Of a stretch of 33,023 bases of DNA, positions 8,086 through 16,276 are shown in pieces. The stretch spans positions 1 to 33,023 of the forward strand of contig CAZTGS010000013.1 in the NCBI GenBank assembly GCA_964613455.1, in the 5' to 3' direction. The notes beneath the pieces were generated by a model. The model did no database searches. It saw only the letters and a list, made by a program, of their open reading frames with translations, and was not told the DNA's origin. This DNA is from SCGC-AAA076-P13 sp964613455 (lineage in GTDB: Bacteria; Pseudomonadota; Gammaproteobacteria; Magnimaribacterales; D2472). A program made the position numbers and the translations under genes. The number at the start of each line of letters is the position of its first letter. The first letter of the stretch is position 1.

Positions 8086-9036
8086 TTAATTTTGTGTTGA
8101 TGATTCACTTCTATGATGTAAGAAGAAGAAGTAAGTAGCTAAGGCAGTTAATAAATGCCATATGCCATGAGCTTGAATTAATGAATCAGGTTTACAAAAT
8201 GGATCATCAGGAACTCCATAACTCCAAATTGTAAATGCAGAGAAATAAGAAATCATACCTAGTAAGTACCACTTATATGTTCTTGTTCCTTTGGGTTTTG
8301 AATTAGCTAGTAAGCCAGGTAGCCAAAATAAGAAGACCCACCAATAATTTGATAAATTATCAAATACTTCCATTGGCGTAAATCCAAAAAGGGCCAAAAC
8401 AAAAAAACCAGTAAAACCAGATAAAAATCTAAATGTTGGTGACCAAAATTTATATAAAACTTCAGATATGAACCATAAGCCGATAGAGACTGAGAAAAGG
8501 TTGAATCCAATTCCTAGATTAAAATCAGTAAACCATCTCCATATAGAGTAAATAACTATTATACAAACATAAATTTTTAAAAATTTAAGCTCACTCCAAT
8601 TAGTCATCCTATAGATGTTATATAGCCATGGAATAACGATATACATTACCATGCTTAAATTATCTGCCCATGCTCCCCATTCAGCATTAGTACCGTGCAT
8701 TAACATTGATCCTGGTCCTAAGAATACTGCAGCTGATGCATATAAGATTGAAATAAGAGTTACACCAAAAAATGGGTTATCAGTATTTGTTGATTCATTA
8801 GAAATAATCCAAAACATATATAGTCCCATGACCATGAAACCGAGATTGCTTAATGTGTTAACCGGCTCTCTAAAAAGGCCACCAGAGACTGTCTCACACC
8901 ATCTAGAAGCAGAACCTATGATTTCATAGGTACTAGAGGACTGAATCAATCCCAGGGCGCTTAGAAGAAAAAAAACAATTAGAAAAGAAACTGAGACAAA
9001 CAGTGCAATTACAAATGGTGAATATTTACTAGTCAA
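8086..9036 (-). CDS. Alkaline ceramidase/CREST-superfamily integral membrane hydrolase
   Basis: A protein of about 316 residues with roughly seven or more transmembrane segments. The ceramidase (CREST) signatures, numbered from the TTG at 9042, are WCETVSGGLFREPVNTLSNLGF (residues 48-69), GPGSMLMHGT with Ser112 and His116, ADNLSMV with Asp127, and QAHGIWHLLTALATYFF with His292 and His296. Together these form the expected zinc site of amide hydrolases of this superfamily. Eukaryotic members cleave ceramide to sphingosine; bacterial substrates are poorly known. Both possible starts are TTG (9042 or 9036). AGGCGGT upstream is spaced correctly for 9036, so that start is used. It overlaps the end of the amidohydrolase gene by 8 bases (14 from 9042), pointing to coupling. 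Confidence 0.85.
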   Translation of the reverse strand: MTSKYSPFVIALFVSVSFLIVFFLLSALGLIQSSSTYEIIGSASRWCETVSGGLFREPVNTLSNLGFMVMGLYMFWIISNESTNTDNPFFGVTLISILYASAAVFLGPGSMLMHGTNAEWGAWADNLSMVMYIVIPWLYNIYRMTNWSELKFLKIYVCIIVIYSIWRWFTDFNLGIGFNLFSVSIGLWFISEVLYKFWSPTFRFLSGFTGFFVLALFGFTPMEVFDNLSNYWWVFLFWLPGLLANSKPKGTRTYKWYLLGMISYFSAFTIWSYGVPDDPFCKPDSLIQAHGIWHLLTALATYFFFLHHRSESSTQN

Positions 9037-10300
9037 GATCAACCGCCTTTCCGTCTTTCATTACAAAAGAAATATCTTCCATAACAGTTATATCAATAAG
9101 AGGATTCCCATTGACAGAAACTAAATCAGCAATTTTACCAACTTCAATAGAGCCTAGCTCTTTATCAATTTTTAATAACTTAGCTGTTTCTATTGTTCCG
9201 GATTGAATTGCAACCATATTGGGCATACCGTATTGAACCATAAATACAAACTCCTTCCAGTTAGTTCCATGCGGCTGAACACCAGCATCAGTACCAAAGG
9301 CTATTTTTACTCCTCTGTTATAAGCTTTATTAAATGTAGCTCCAATTTGAGGACCTACACTAATAGCTTTAGGCCTTACTATTTCAGGAAAATAATTATC
9401 TATCTTGGCTTTTTCAGCTACAAATTCACCAGCTGATATAGTTGGGACATAATAGGTTCCTCTTTCAATCATTAGATCCATTACTTCTTCAGTCATGAAG
9501 GTGCCATGCTCAACTGAATCCACCCCAGCAATTACTGCCCTTTTCATTCCTTTTGCTCCGTGAGCATGAACTGCTACCCACATTCCATAATCAGTTGCCG
9601 CTTTTACTACAGCATCAACTTCCTCAAGTGTAAATTGAGGATTATCTCCAGATTTTGCTACACTTAAAACACCACCGGTTACAGTTAGTTTTATGCCATC
9701 AGCCCCATCTTTGTAACGTTGCCTGACTGCAGCATATGCATCATAAGGACCATTAATAACTCCATCCTCAGCCACTGGATATTCGTAGGAATCTGCACTT
9801 AAACCATTTGTTGGATCAGCATGACCACCAGTTGTAGCAATGCTTTTACCTGACGCAAAAATTCTAGGGCCGTTAACATATCCAGCATTTATAGCATCTC
9901 TTAAAGTAATGGCAATTAAACCACTATCACCGACTTGTCTAACAGTTGTAAAACCCGCTTTAAGCGTTGTTAAAGCATGAGCCGTGGCTAATATAGCCTC
10001 TGTTTCTCTTTCAGTTTTAACTGGTCTCTGTGCTTTTGATTGGTACTCACCGCCAAAGTGAACGTGCATATCCATAAAACCAGGCATGAGTGTTTGACCC
10101 CTTAGGTCAATGAGATTGTCATCTTTGGTAAGTTTTATATAACCAGTTTTAATATCAGTAATAAGGCCATTATCAATTTTAATAGAGGAATTATTAACTA
10201 CAGTCCCGTTAATAACGTCGACGTAGGAAGATGTATAGATAACGGTTGAAGAAGTTATTGGCAAGGCTAAAATTAGCAGTAAATTATATATATATTTCAT
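9029..10300 (-). CDS. Exported metal-dependent amidohydrolase (imidazolonepropionase-like/prolidase-like)
   Basis: A 423-residue amidohydrolase-superfamily enzyme with an N-terminal signal (MKYIYNLLLILALPITSS), so probably periplasmic. The binuclear metal site is complete: H79 and H81 in MDMHVHF, carboxylated-lysine candidate K204 in DGIKLTVTGG, H245/H247 in VAVHAHG, H265 in VEHGT, and D338 in FGTDAG. The composite beta-sandwich is formed by the N-terminal part (IDLRGQTLMPG) and the C-terminal ELGSIEVGKIADLV. Relatives include imidazolonepropionase and secreted Xaa-Pro or Xaa-Arg dipeptidases. The peptidase role fits the other exported peptidases in this window but is inferred. It is the first gene of a four-gene minus-strand cassette, preceded by a terminator for the etf transcript. 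Confidence 0.9.
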   Translation of the reverse strand: MKYIYNLLLILALPITSSTVIYTSSYVDVINGTVVNNSSIKIDNGLITDIKTGYIKLTKDDNLIDLRGQTLMPGFMDMHVHFGGEYQSKAQRPVKTERETEAILATAHALTTLKAGFTTVRQVGDSGLIAITLRDAINAGYVNGPRIFASGKSIATTGGHADPTNGLSADSYEYPVAEDGVINGPYDAYAAVRQRYKDGADGIKLTVTGGVLSVAKSGDNPQFTLEEVDAVVKAATDYGMWVAVHAHGAKGMKRAVIAGVDSVEHGTFMTEEVMDLMIERGTYYVPTISAGEFVAEKAKIDNYFPEIVRPKAISVGPQIGATFNKAYNRGVKIAFGTDAGVQPHGTNWKEFVFMVQYGMPNMVAIQSGTIETAKLLKIDKELGSIEVGKIADLVSVNGNPLIDITVMEDISFVMKDGKAVDLD

Positions 10301-10325
10301 ATTAAAATTCTACCATAGATATAAA

Positions 10326-10347
10326 AAAAGGGCCTAGCAGCCCTTTT
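10326..10347 (-). terminator. Rho-independent terminator of the etfBA transcript
   Basis: AAAAGGGC at 10326-10333 pairs perfectly with GCCCTTTT at 10340-10347 around a 6-base loop (CTAGCA). On the minus strand the stem is followed by seven T. It lies just past the etfA stop and upstream of the amidohydrolase gene, so it separates the etf operon from the next cassette. Confidence 0.85.
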
Positions 10348-10376
10348 ATGTTTATAAGTTTATAAAAACTAAAGTA

Positions 10377-11306
10377 CTATAATTTAGAATCCAATTCTGG
10401 AAGTGCAGTAAATAAATCTGCAACTAAACCATAATCTGCAACTTGAAATATTGGAGCATCTTCGTCTTTATTTATTGCAACAATAACTTTTGAATCTTTC
10501 ATTCCAGCTAAATGCTGAATAGCACCAGAAATACCAACTGCTATATATAAGTCAGGAGCAACGATTTTACCAGTTTGTCCGACCTGATAATCATTTGGAA
10601 CAAATCCCGCATCAACAGCTGCCCTAGATGCACCAACAGCAGCACCTAATTTATCAGCAATTGAATCTAATAGATGAAAGTTATCTCCAGACTGCATTCC
10701 TCTTCCACCAGATATAACAATATTAGCTGCAGTTAATTCTGGTCTATCACTTTTTGCAATTTCTTCAGATACAAACTCACTAATATCTGACGATTTAGCT
10801 TCGTCAAGTGACTCAACAGTTACATCAGAATTAGAAGTTCCAATTGGATCAAACGCTGTAGCTCTTACTGTTATGACTTTTATTGAATCAAGAGACTTTA
10901 CAGTTGCTATACAACTTCCTGCATAAATAGGTCTTTTAAAAGTATCTTCTGATTCAACAGAAATAATATCTGAAATTTGCTGCGAGTCTAACTTGGCAGA
11001 AATTCTCGGCAATAAATTTTTTCCAAAGGTAGTAGCTGGTGCCATTATGTGGCCATAATTATTAGCTACACTCATCACTAACTCAGTCATGTCTTCAGCT
11101 AGAAAATTTTTATATTTGTCATTGTCAGTTGAAATTATTTTTGATACGCCATCGAAAGTCTGAGCTTCAGAAACAACAGATGCACAATCTGATCCTGCAA
11201 TCATTAGTGTTACATCACCTGAAATTTGAGTCGCCGCAGCTAATGTATTTAGGGTTGCACCTTTTATATTTGTATTATCATGCTCTGCTATTACCAAAAT
11301 ACTCAT
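10377..11306 (-). CDS. etfA: Electron transfer flavoprotein subunit alpha
   Basis: A 309-residue FAD-binding alpha subunit of ETF. The heterodimer collects electrons from acyl-CoA and other dehydrogenases and passes them to ETF:quinone oxidoreductase. The C-terminal FAD domain is clear: ISGGRGMQSGDNFHLLDSIA, ASRAAVDAGFVPNDYQVGQTG, APDLYIAVGISGAIQHLAGM and AINKDEDAPIFQVADYG. The length matches the family. It overlaps etfB by 4 bases (ATGA), so the two are translationally coupled. The partner quinone reductase is encoded divergently next door, making a complete ETF pathway in one locus. Confidence 0.97.
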   Translation of the reverse strand: MSILVIAEHDNTNIKGATLNTLAAATQISGDVTLMIAGSDCASVVSEAQTFDGVSKIISTDNDKYKNFLAEDMTELVMSVANNYGHIMAPATTFGKNLLPRISAKLDSQQISDIISVESEDTFKRPIYAGSCIATVKSLDSIKVITVRATAFDPIGTSNSDVTVESLDEAKSSDISEFVSEEIAKSDRPELTAANIVISGGRGMQSGDNFHLLDSIADKLGAAVGASRAAVDAGFVPNDYQVGQTGKIVAPDLYIAVGISGAIQHLAGMKDSKVIVAINKDEDAPIFQVADYGLVADLFTALPELDSKL

Positions 11307-12055
11307 GAAATCACCTTTGCTTCGTTTTTAAGTTTTTCTAATAAATCATCTACGGTTTCTAAAATAACACCCGCCGCTCTAGACGGAGGAAGTTCTACAG
11401 AGAGCATTTCTGTTCTGGCAGTGCCATCAACACCTAAATCAGATAATGATATAACCGTTAATTCTTTCTTTTTAGCCTTCATAATATTAGGTAAAGAGGC
11501 ATATCTAGGCTCATTAAGTCTTAGATCTGTAGTAACAATTGCTGGTAAGACGAGCTTGAGAGTCTGGAGACCACCATCGATTTCTCTAGTTACATTTGCA
11601 TGTGTATTATCAAGAACAACCTCTGATGCATTAGTAGCTTGAGGATAATCTAAAAGAGCTCCTAGCATTTGACCTGTTTGATTATTATCTCCATCAATTG
11701 CTTGCTTGCCTAAAATAATTAAATTAGCATTTTCTTGTTCAACTATTTTAGCTAGAGCTTTTGCAATCGCCAGCGGCTCGAGTAAATTTTCTGATTCAAC
11801 TAAAATAGCTCTATCTGCCCCTAAAGCAAGCGCTGTTCTTAATTGCTCTTGTGATTCTATTTTGCCAATTGAAACAGCTATCACTTCTTCTGCATTTCCA
11901 GCCTCTTTAATTCTGACAGCCTCTTCAAGAGCAATTTCACAAAATGGATTTACAGACATTTTTACATTGTTTAAATCAACATTTGAATTATCTGCAAGTG
12001 GTCTAACTTTGACGTTGTAATCAACAACTCGTTTTAATGGTACTAGTATTTTCAT
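11303..12055 (-). CDS. etfB: Electron transfer flavoprotein subunit beta
   Basis: A 250-residue beta subunit that binds AMP and forms ETF with EtfA. Characteristic segments are the N-terminal MKILVPLKRVVDYNVKVR, VKMSVNPFCEIALEEAVRIKE, ALALGADRAILVE, LGKQAIDGDNNQTGQMLGALL (the AMP-binding and dehydrogenase-contact region), and TDLRLNEPRYASLPNIMKAKKK (the recognition-loop neighbourhood). Full length. It is the first gene of the etfBA operon, reading away from the ETF:quinone oxidoreductase gene across a 122-base gap. That gap holds a perfect palindrome likely to be regulatory. Confidence 0.97.
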   Translation of the reverse strand: MKILVPLKRVVDYNVKVRPLADNSNVDLNNVKMSVNPFCEIALEEAVRIKEAGNAEEVIAVSIGKIESQEQLRTALALGADRAILVESENLLEPLAIAKALAKIVEQENANLIILGKQAIDGDNNQTGQMLGALLDYPQATNASEVVLDNTHANVTREIDGGLQTLKLVLPAIVTTDLRLNEPRYASLPNIMKAKKKELTVISLSDLGVDGTARTEMLSVELPPSRAAGVILETVDDLLEKLKNEAKVIS

Positions 12056-12094
12056 AATATTTAATATATAAATTCCTTATCTTAATATCCTTTG

Positions 12095-12113
12095 TTATAA
12101 CTGTCAGTTATAA
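12095..12113. promoter_or_regulatory. 19-bp perfect palindrome, candidate operator between etfBA and etfD
   Basis: TTATAACTG, a central T at 12104, then CAGTTATAA: two exact 9-base half-sites. It sits in the intergenic region of divergent etfB and ETF:quinone oxidoreductase genes, where a dimeric repressor could control both. Size and symmetry suit TetR- or GntR-type regulators of fatty-acid catabolism, but no regulator gene is nearby and the match is by symmetry only. Confidence 0.55.
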
Positions 12114-12121
12114 TTAGGTAT

Positions 12122-12142
12122 AAGCTATAATTGTAATAGCTT
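12122..12142. promoter_or_regulatory. Second inverted repeat in the etf divergent promoter region
   Basis: AAGCTAT at 12122-12128 and ATAGCTT at 12136-12142 are exact inverted 7-base arms with a 7-base spacer. The left arm overlaps a TATAAT-like hexamer (12126-12131) that could be the -10 box for the plus-strand gene. It could be a further protein site or a 5'-leader hairpin. Confidence 0.35.
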
Positions 12143-12177
12143 TTGCACATTTTACAATAAAAATAAGAGGTAGTCTT

Positions 12178-13815
12178 ATGGATATGGAAAGGGAAATAAT
12201 GGAGTACGATGTTGTAGTTGTTGGAGGTGGTCCATCAGGGCTTTCAACTGCAATAAGATTTGCTCAGCTTAATAAAGAAAATGGAACGGATTATAGTATC
12301 TGTTTACTAGAAAAGGGTTCTGAAATTGGAGCGCACATTTTATCTGGTAATGTTTTTCAACCTACCGCATTGGATGAATTACTACCAAATTGGAAAGAGC
12401 TTAATGCTCCATTAAATATTCCAGTTAAAAAAGATAAGCTTCTTTTTTTATTTGAAAAATTTAGCATCCCAATTCCTGCATTTATTCTTCCACCAATGAA
12501 CAATCATGGTAATTATGTAATTAGCCTTGGTAATTTATGTAGATGGCTTGCTGAACAAGCTGAGAATATGGGTGTAGAGATATTTCCAGGATTTCCAGCT
12601 AGTAAATTAATTTATGAAAACGACAAGGTTGTTGGAGTTCAAACAGGTGATATGGGTATTTCTGCAGCAGGTGAAATGAAGCCTGGTAATGAGCCTGGTA
12701 TAGAAATCAGAGCAAAGCATACTATCTTGAGTGAAGGTTGTAGAGGTCATCTTGGAAAACAAATTATTGATAAATACCAATTAGCTGAAGGAAAAGATCC
12801 ACAGCACTATGGCATTGGTTTTAAAGAAGTTTGGAAACTGAAAGATGAGCATTATGAGCCTGGCTTGGTGATGCATACAAATGGCTGGCCTACTCCATTG
12901 GACACACCATCGGGTTCATACTTTTATCATGGTGAAAATAATGAGGCATATATTGGGTATGTAATACCATTAGATTATAAAAACCCACATTTAAGTCCTT
13001 TTGATGAATTTCAAAAATGGAAAACCCACCCGTCGATTAAGAAGTATCTTGAAGGAGCAGAAAGACTATCCTATGGAGCTAGAGCGCTAATCAAAGGCGG
13101 CCTACAATCACTACCAAAGATGGAATTTCCTGGAGGACTATTGACAGGTTGTAATGCTGGTACTTTAATTTTTTCAAAAATTAAAGGCTCACATACTGCA
13201 ATGAAATCAGGGATTGTTGCTGGAGAACATATATATGAAAGTCTTAAAAATGAACTTTCAACAGACGTTTCTTATGATCAGAAGATTAATGACTCATGGA
13301 TATATGATGAACTTTATAAATCTAGAAATTTTGGTCCATTTTTTCATAAGTTTGGTGCATTATTAGGAGCAGCATTTAATGTGGTTGATCAATTCATTTT
13401 CAGAGGAAAGCTCCCTTTCACCATGAATCATTCGACACCTGATTATGCTTGTATGAAAAAGGCTAATGAGATGCCAAAAATCGAATATCAAAAACCTGAT
13501 GGAGTTTACTCTTTTGATAAACTTTCATCTGTTTATCTTTCAAATACAAATCATGAAGAAGATCAACCATGCCATCTACAATTAAAAGACTCGTCTATAC
13601 CTATAGCTATTAATCTTCCTCTATATGATGAACCAGCTCAAAGATACTGCCCTGCTGGAGTTTATGAAATTGTTGAAAAAGATAACGAAAAGAAATTTGT
13701 TATCAATGCTCAAAATTGTGTGCATTGTAAGACATGTGATATTAAAGATCCTTCACAAAATATTAACTGGGTATCTCCGGAAGGTCCTGGAGGTCCAAAC
13801 TATCCAAATATGTAA
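12178..13815 (+). CDS. Electron transfer flavoprotein:ubiquinone oxidoreductase (ETF-QO)
   Basis: A 545-residue FAD and 4Fe-4S membrane-associated enzyme that moves electrons from reduced ETF to quinone. The N-terminal dinucleotide fold is YDVVVVGGGPSGLSTAIR, followed by LEKGSEIGAHILSGNVFQP. The middle region carries ETF-QO hallmarks (HYGIGFKEVW, PLDYKNPHLSPFDEFQKWK). The C-terminal cluster ligands are Cys491, Cys514, Cys517 and Cys520 in CPAGVYE and CVHCKTCDIKDP, ending in the family-typical EGPGGPNYPNM. AGAGG seven bases upstream fixes the ATG at 12178. It is divergent from etfBA and followed after two bases by the DUF885 gene, so those two are cotranscribed. Confidence 0.97.
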   Translation: MDMEREIMEYDVVVVGGGPSGLSTAIRFAQLNKENGTDYSICLLEKGSEIGAHILSGNVFQPTALDELLPNWKELNAPLNIPVKKDKLLFLFEKFSIPIPAFILPPMNNHGNYVISLGNLCRWLAEQAENMGVEIFPGFPASKLIYENDKVVGVQTGDMGISAAGEMKPGNEPGIEIRAKHTILSEGCRGHLGKQIIDKYQLAEGKDPQHYGIGFKEVWKLKDEHYEPGLVMHTNGWPTPLDTPSGSYFYHGENNEAYIGYVIPLDYKNPHLSPFDEFQKWKTHPSIKKYLEGAERLSYGARALIKGGLQSLPKMEFPGGLLTGCNAGTLIFSKIKGSHTAMKSGIVAGEHIYESLKNELSTDVSYDQKINDSWIYDELYKSRNFGPFFHKFGALLGAAFNVVDQFIFRGKLPFTMNHSTPDYACMKKANEMPKIEYQKPDGVYSFDKLSSVYLSNTNHEEDQPCHLQLKDSSIPIAINLPLYDEPAQRYCPAGVYEIVEKDNEKKFVINAQNCVHCKTCDIKDPSQNINWVSPEGPGGPNYPNM

Positions 13816-13817
13816 TT

Positions 13818-15620
13818 ATGAAAAAAAATAATCTTTATCTTTCTCTCTTATCATTAATTTTTTTAGCTTCATGTGCTACTAGCATAGAACCCAAGATCAA
13901 TGATGATTCCACTGAGTCGTTAAAATTTTCTGAAAATCAGGATAATAAATTTGAAGCATTTCTAGAAGATCAGTGGAATTCTGACTTAGCAGACAGTCCA
14001 GTCTTCGCATCTAATTTAGGCATTAAAAAATATAATACCAAAATATCATCGAATAGCATTTCTCAATTCAACACGAACAAGAACAAAGAAAAACTTAAAC
14101 TAAAAAAATTACAATCATTTAATATTGATGATTTAAATCAGGATAATAAACTTAATTATAAGTTGGCAGAACTTGGCATTCTTAATTCTATTAAAAGAAT
14201 GGAATACCCTTCTTACTACATGCAACTAAACCAAAGAGGTGGAGTTCAAAGTTACTATGAAACAGGCGATAGATTGGTCTTTTCTTCAAAACAAGATTAT
14301 GAGGACTGGTTGGTAAGGCTTAAGGCTTATGCGTTAAATATTGATAATGCATTAGTTAATAATAAAAAGGGTTTAGAACTTGGGTATTCACAACCCAAAC
14401 TAGTTACTAGAGGTGTTACAGCACAAATTAAAGCAATTATTGATGCTGATATGGATAATCATCCTTACTTAAAAGTTTTTATAAACGCTGATGAAACAAT
14501 ACTAACTAAATCAGATAAAGAAGATTTAATATCAAGAGCTACCACCTTAGTTAGAACAAAAATAAATCCTTCGTACAACAATTTATATAAATTTCTAGTT
14601 GAGGATTATTTGCCTAATTCTAGAGATTCGATTGGAATAAGTGACGTTCCTAATGGAAAAGAGTGGTACGAAACATTAGCAAATTACCATACAACAACAG
14701 ATCTAACACCAGATGAGATTCATAACATTGGGCTAAAGGAAATTAAACGTATAAGGTCAGAAATGGAATCTATAATTTCAGATCTAGAATGGGATGGAGA
14801 TTTTGCTTCTTTTTTAAATTACTTAAGAACTAGCCCAAGATTTTATTACGATAATCCTGAAGATCTATTTAATGCTTATTTGATAATGTCTAAAACCATA
14901 GACCCTCTTCTTCCTAAGATCTTTAAAGTATTTCCAAGAGCTCCTTATGGAGTAAAGCCAATACCGGCTGAAAGTGCTCCTTTCACCACAACTGCTTATT
15001 ACAATTCCCCTAGTAAAGGTAAGCCTGGCTATTTTTATGCAAATCTTTACAAACCTCAATCAAGACCAAAGTATGAAATTCCAGTTCTCACTGTTCATGA
15101 GGCAGTTCCTGGACATCATTTTCAAATATCTATAGCACAGGAACTAGAAGGCGTTCCAACTTTTAGAAAGTATCAAAGCTTTACAGCATTTGTTGAAGGA
15201 TGGGGGCTCTATAGCGAAGAACTTGGTGATTTCATGGGATTGTATGATGATCCTTATGATAAATTTGGGCAACTCACCTATGACATGTGGAGAGCTATAA
15301 GACTGGTTGTTGATACAGGAATGCATTACAAGGGGTGGACAAGAGATGCCTCCATTAATTTGTTTTTAGAAAATACAGCTAAAGCTCAACTAGATATTGA
15401 AAATGAGGTAGATCGATATATTGCATGGCCGGGACAAGCTTTAGCTTATAAAATAGGTCAGTTAAAAATCCTAGAACTTAGAACAAAAGCTGAGAAGATT
15501 CTTGGTGATGATTTTGATATAAAGGACTTTCATCATGAAGTTCTAAAAAGAGGTTCTTTGCCATTAAATATGCTCGAAGACTATATCAATCAATGGATTG
15601 AAGATTCTTTAGAATCTTAG
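13818..15620 (+). CDS. DUF885 family lipoprotein, putative zinc metallopeptidase
   Basis: A 600-residue protein with a lipoprotein signal MKKNNLYLSLLSLIFLASC, lipid-modified at Cys19, so anchored outside the cytoplasm. The DUF885 zincin-like motif is HEAVPGHH at 427-434, with a downstream glutamate at about 460 in FVEGWGLYSEELG, the expected second part of the metal site. Other family blocks are KEWYETLANYHTT, GYFYANLY and the late AWPGQALAYKIGQLKILELR. Family members are predicted peptidases and few are characterised. It starts two bases after the ETF-QO stop and is probably cotranscribed despite no obvious functional link. Its last 35 bases overlap the convergent DUF2256 gene. Confidence 0.88.
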   Translation: MKKNNLYLSLLSLIFLASCATSIEPKINDDSTESLKFSENQDNKFEAFLEDQWNSDLADSPVFASNLGIKKYNTKISSNSISQFNTNKNKEKLKLKKLQSFNIDDLNQDNKLNYKLAELGILNSIKRMEYPSYYMQLNQRGGVQSYYETGDRLVFSSKQDYEDWLVRLKAYALNIDNALVNNKKGLELGYSQPKLVTRGVTAQIKAIIDADMDNHPYLKVFINADETILTKSDKEDLISRATTLVRTKINPSYNNLYKFLVEDYLPNSRDSIGISDVPNGKEWYETLANYHTTTDLTPDEIHNIGLKEIKRIRSEMESIISDLEWDGDFASFLNYLRTSPRFYYDNPEDLFNAYLIMSKTIDPLLPKIFKVFPRAPYGVKPIPAESAPFTTTAYYNSPSKGKPGYFYANLYKPQSRPKYEIPVLTVHEAVPGHHFQISIAQELEGVPTFRKYQSFTAFVEGWGLYSEELGDFMGLYDDPYDKFGQLTYDMWRAIRLVVDTGMHYKGWTRDASINLFLENTAKAQLDIENEVDRYIAWPGQALAYKIGQLKILELRTKAEKILGDDFDIKDFHHEVLKRGSLPLNMLEDYINQWIEDSLES

Positions 15621-15744
15621 ACTTTTTACATCTTTGACTGCAATATTTCGTATTCGCCCAATCTCTTTCCCATTTCTTTCTCCAAAAAAATTCTTTTTTA
15701 CAGATAAGGCATATTTTTGAATCTAATGTTAGTTTTTTATGCAA
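15586..15744 (-). CDS. DUF2256 small zinc-ribbon protein
   Basis: A 52-residue gene with a TTG start. It reads MHKKLTLDSKICLICKKEFF then WRKKWERDWANTKYCSQRCK, ending KSKILKNLQSID. The pattern C-x2-C...F-x-W-R-K-K-W-x-x-x-W...Y-C-x3-C is the DUF2256 signature, with four cysteines placed to bind one zinc. TAGGA lies 4 bases before the TTG, and the start overlaps the last 8 bases of the DUF1285 gene, so it is translationally coupled as the end of the long minus-strand run. Its 3' end overlaps the convergent DUF885 gene by 35 bases. It has no ATG and is easy to miss in automated gene calls. Function unknown. Confidence 0.85.
   Translation of the reverse strand: MHKKLTLDSKICLICKKEFFWRKKWERDWANTKYCSQRCKKSKILKNLQSID
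15601..15626 (+). terminator. Possible weak terminator of the etfD-DUF885 transcript
   Basis: AAGATTC at 15601-15607 pairs with GAATCTT at 15612-15618 (loop TTTA). Four bases later comes TTTTT at 15622-15626. It overlaps the DUF885 stop codon and the DUF2256 coding end. The stem is AT-rich and the T run is offset, so strength is doubtful. Confidence 0.35.
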
Positions 15745-16276
15745 TTTTTCCTATTGGATGATCAACGTTATCGCTCTTTATATGAAGAATATCATTATTT
15801 ATAATACTCGAATTTAATGCTAAATCTACAAGCTTGTAATAGGTGCTTCTATTAAAAAATCCTTCTATATTATTTCTGACATGAACAATTGGCATAAGCA
15901 TACCTTCAATTTCAAAGAGTCTCGTCGTGTTTAAACTGTTTAAATTAAATGAATAATTAAGATTCGTATCAAGCCTTATAGTTTTATCATCCAGTAATTC
16001 AAAGTTAGTAATTAAATAAGGAGCTATTTCTACCTCTACAGGTACTTTTTCAGTAGGTGTTACCAAAAAATATTTATCGTTATCTTTTCTCAGTACAGTA
16101 GAGAAAAGATTTACTAATTTAATATTTTTAATTTCAGAATTATTATAAAACCAAGTACCCTCTCTGTTTATTGAGATACTTTGACCTTCACATAATTCAG
16201 GGTCCCATAAATGAACTGGGGGAAAGGATATGCTTTCTGTCTTACTTAGACTATTTTTTAACTTAGAAATACTCAT
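15737..16276 (-). CDS. DUF1285 domain protein
   Basis: A 179-residue cytoplasmic protein of the DUF1285 family. Diagnostic blocks are PPVHLWDPELCEGQSISINREGTWFYNN, LVNLFSTVLRKDNDKYFLVTPTEKVPVEV and, later, VHVRNNIEGFFNRSTYYKLVDLA. Family function is unknown. Length is normal for the family. Its start overlaps the end of the LysE-type gene by 14 bases, and its end overlaps the DUF2256 gene by 8, placing it near the end of the envelope operon. Confidence 0.88.
   Translation of the reverse strand: MSISKLKNSLSKTESISFPPVHLWDPELCEGQSISINREGTWFYNNSEIKNIKLVNLFSTVLRKDNDKYFLVTPTEKVPVEVEIAPYLITNFELLDDKTIRLDTNLNYSFNLNSLNTTRLFEIEGMLMPIVHVRNNIEGFFNRSTYYKLVDLALNSSIINNDILHIKSDNVDHPIGKIA

Noticed and set aside
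11280..12020. Long plus-strand ORFs opposite etfB
   Set aside because: They lie entirely antisense to etfB, lack family motifs and look like codon-bias shadows.
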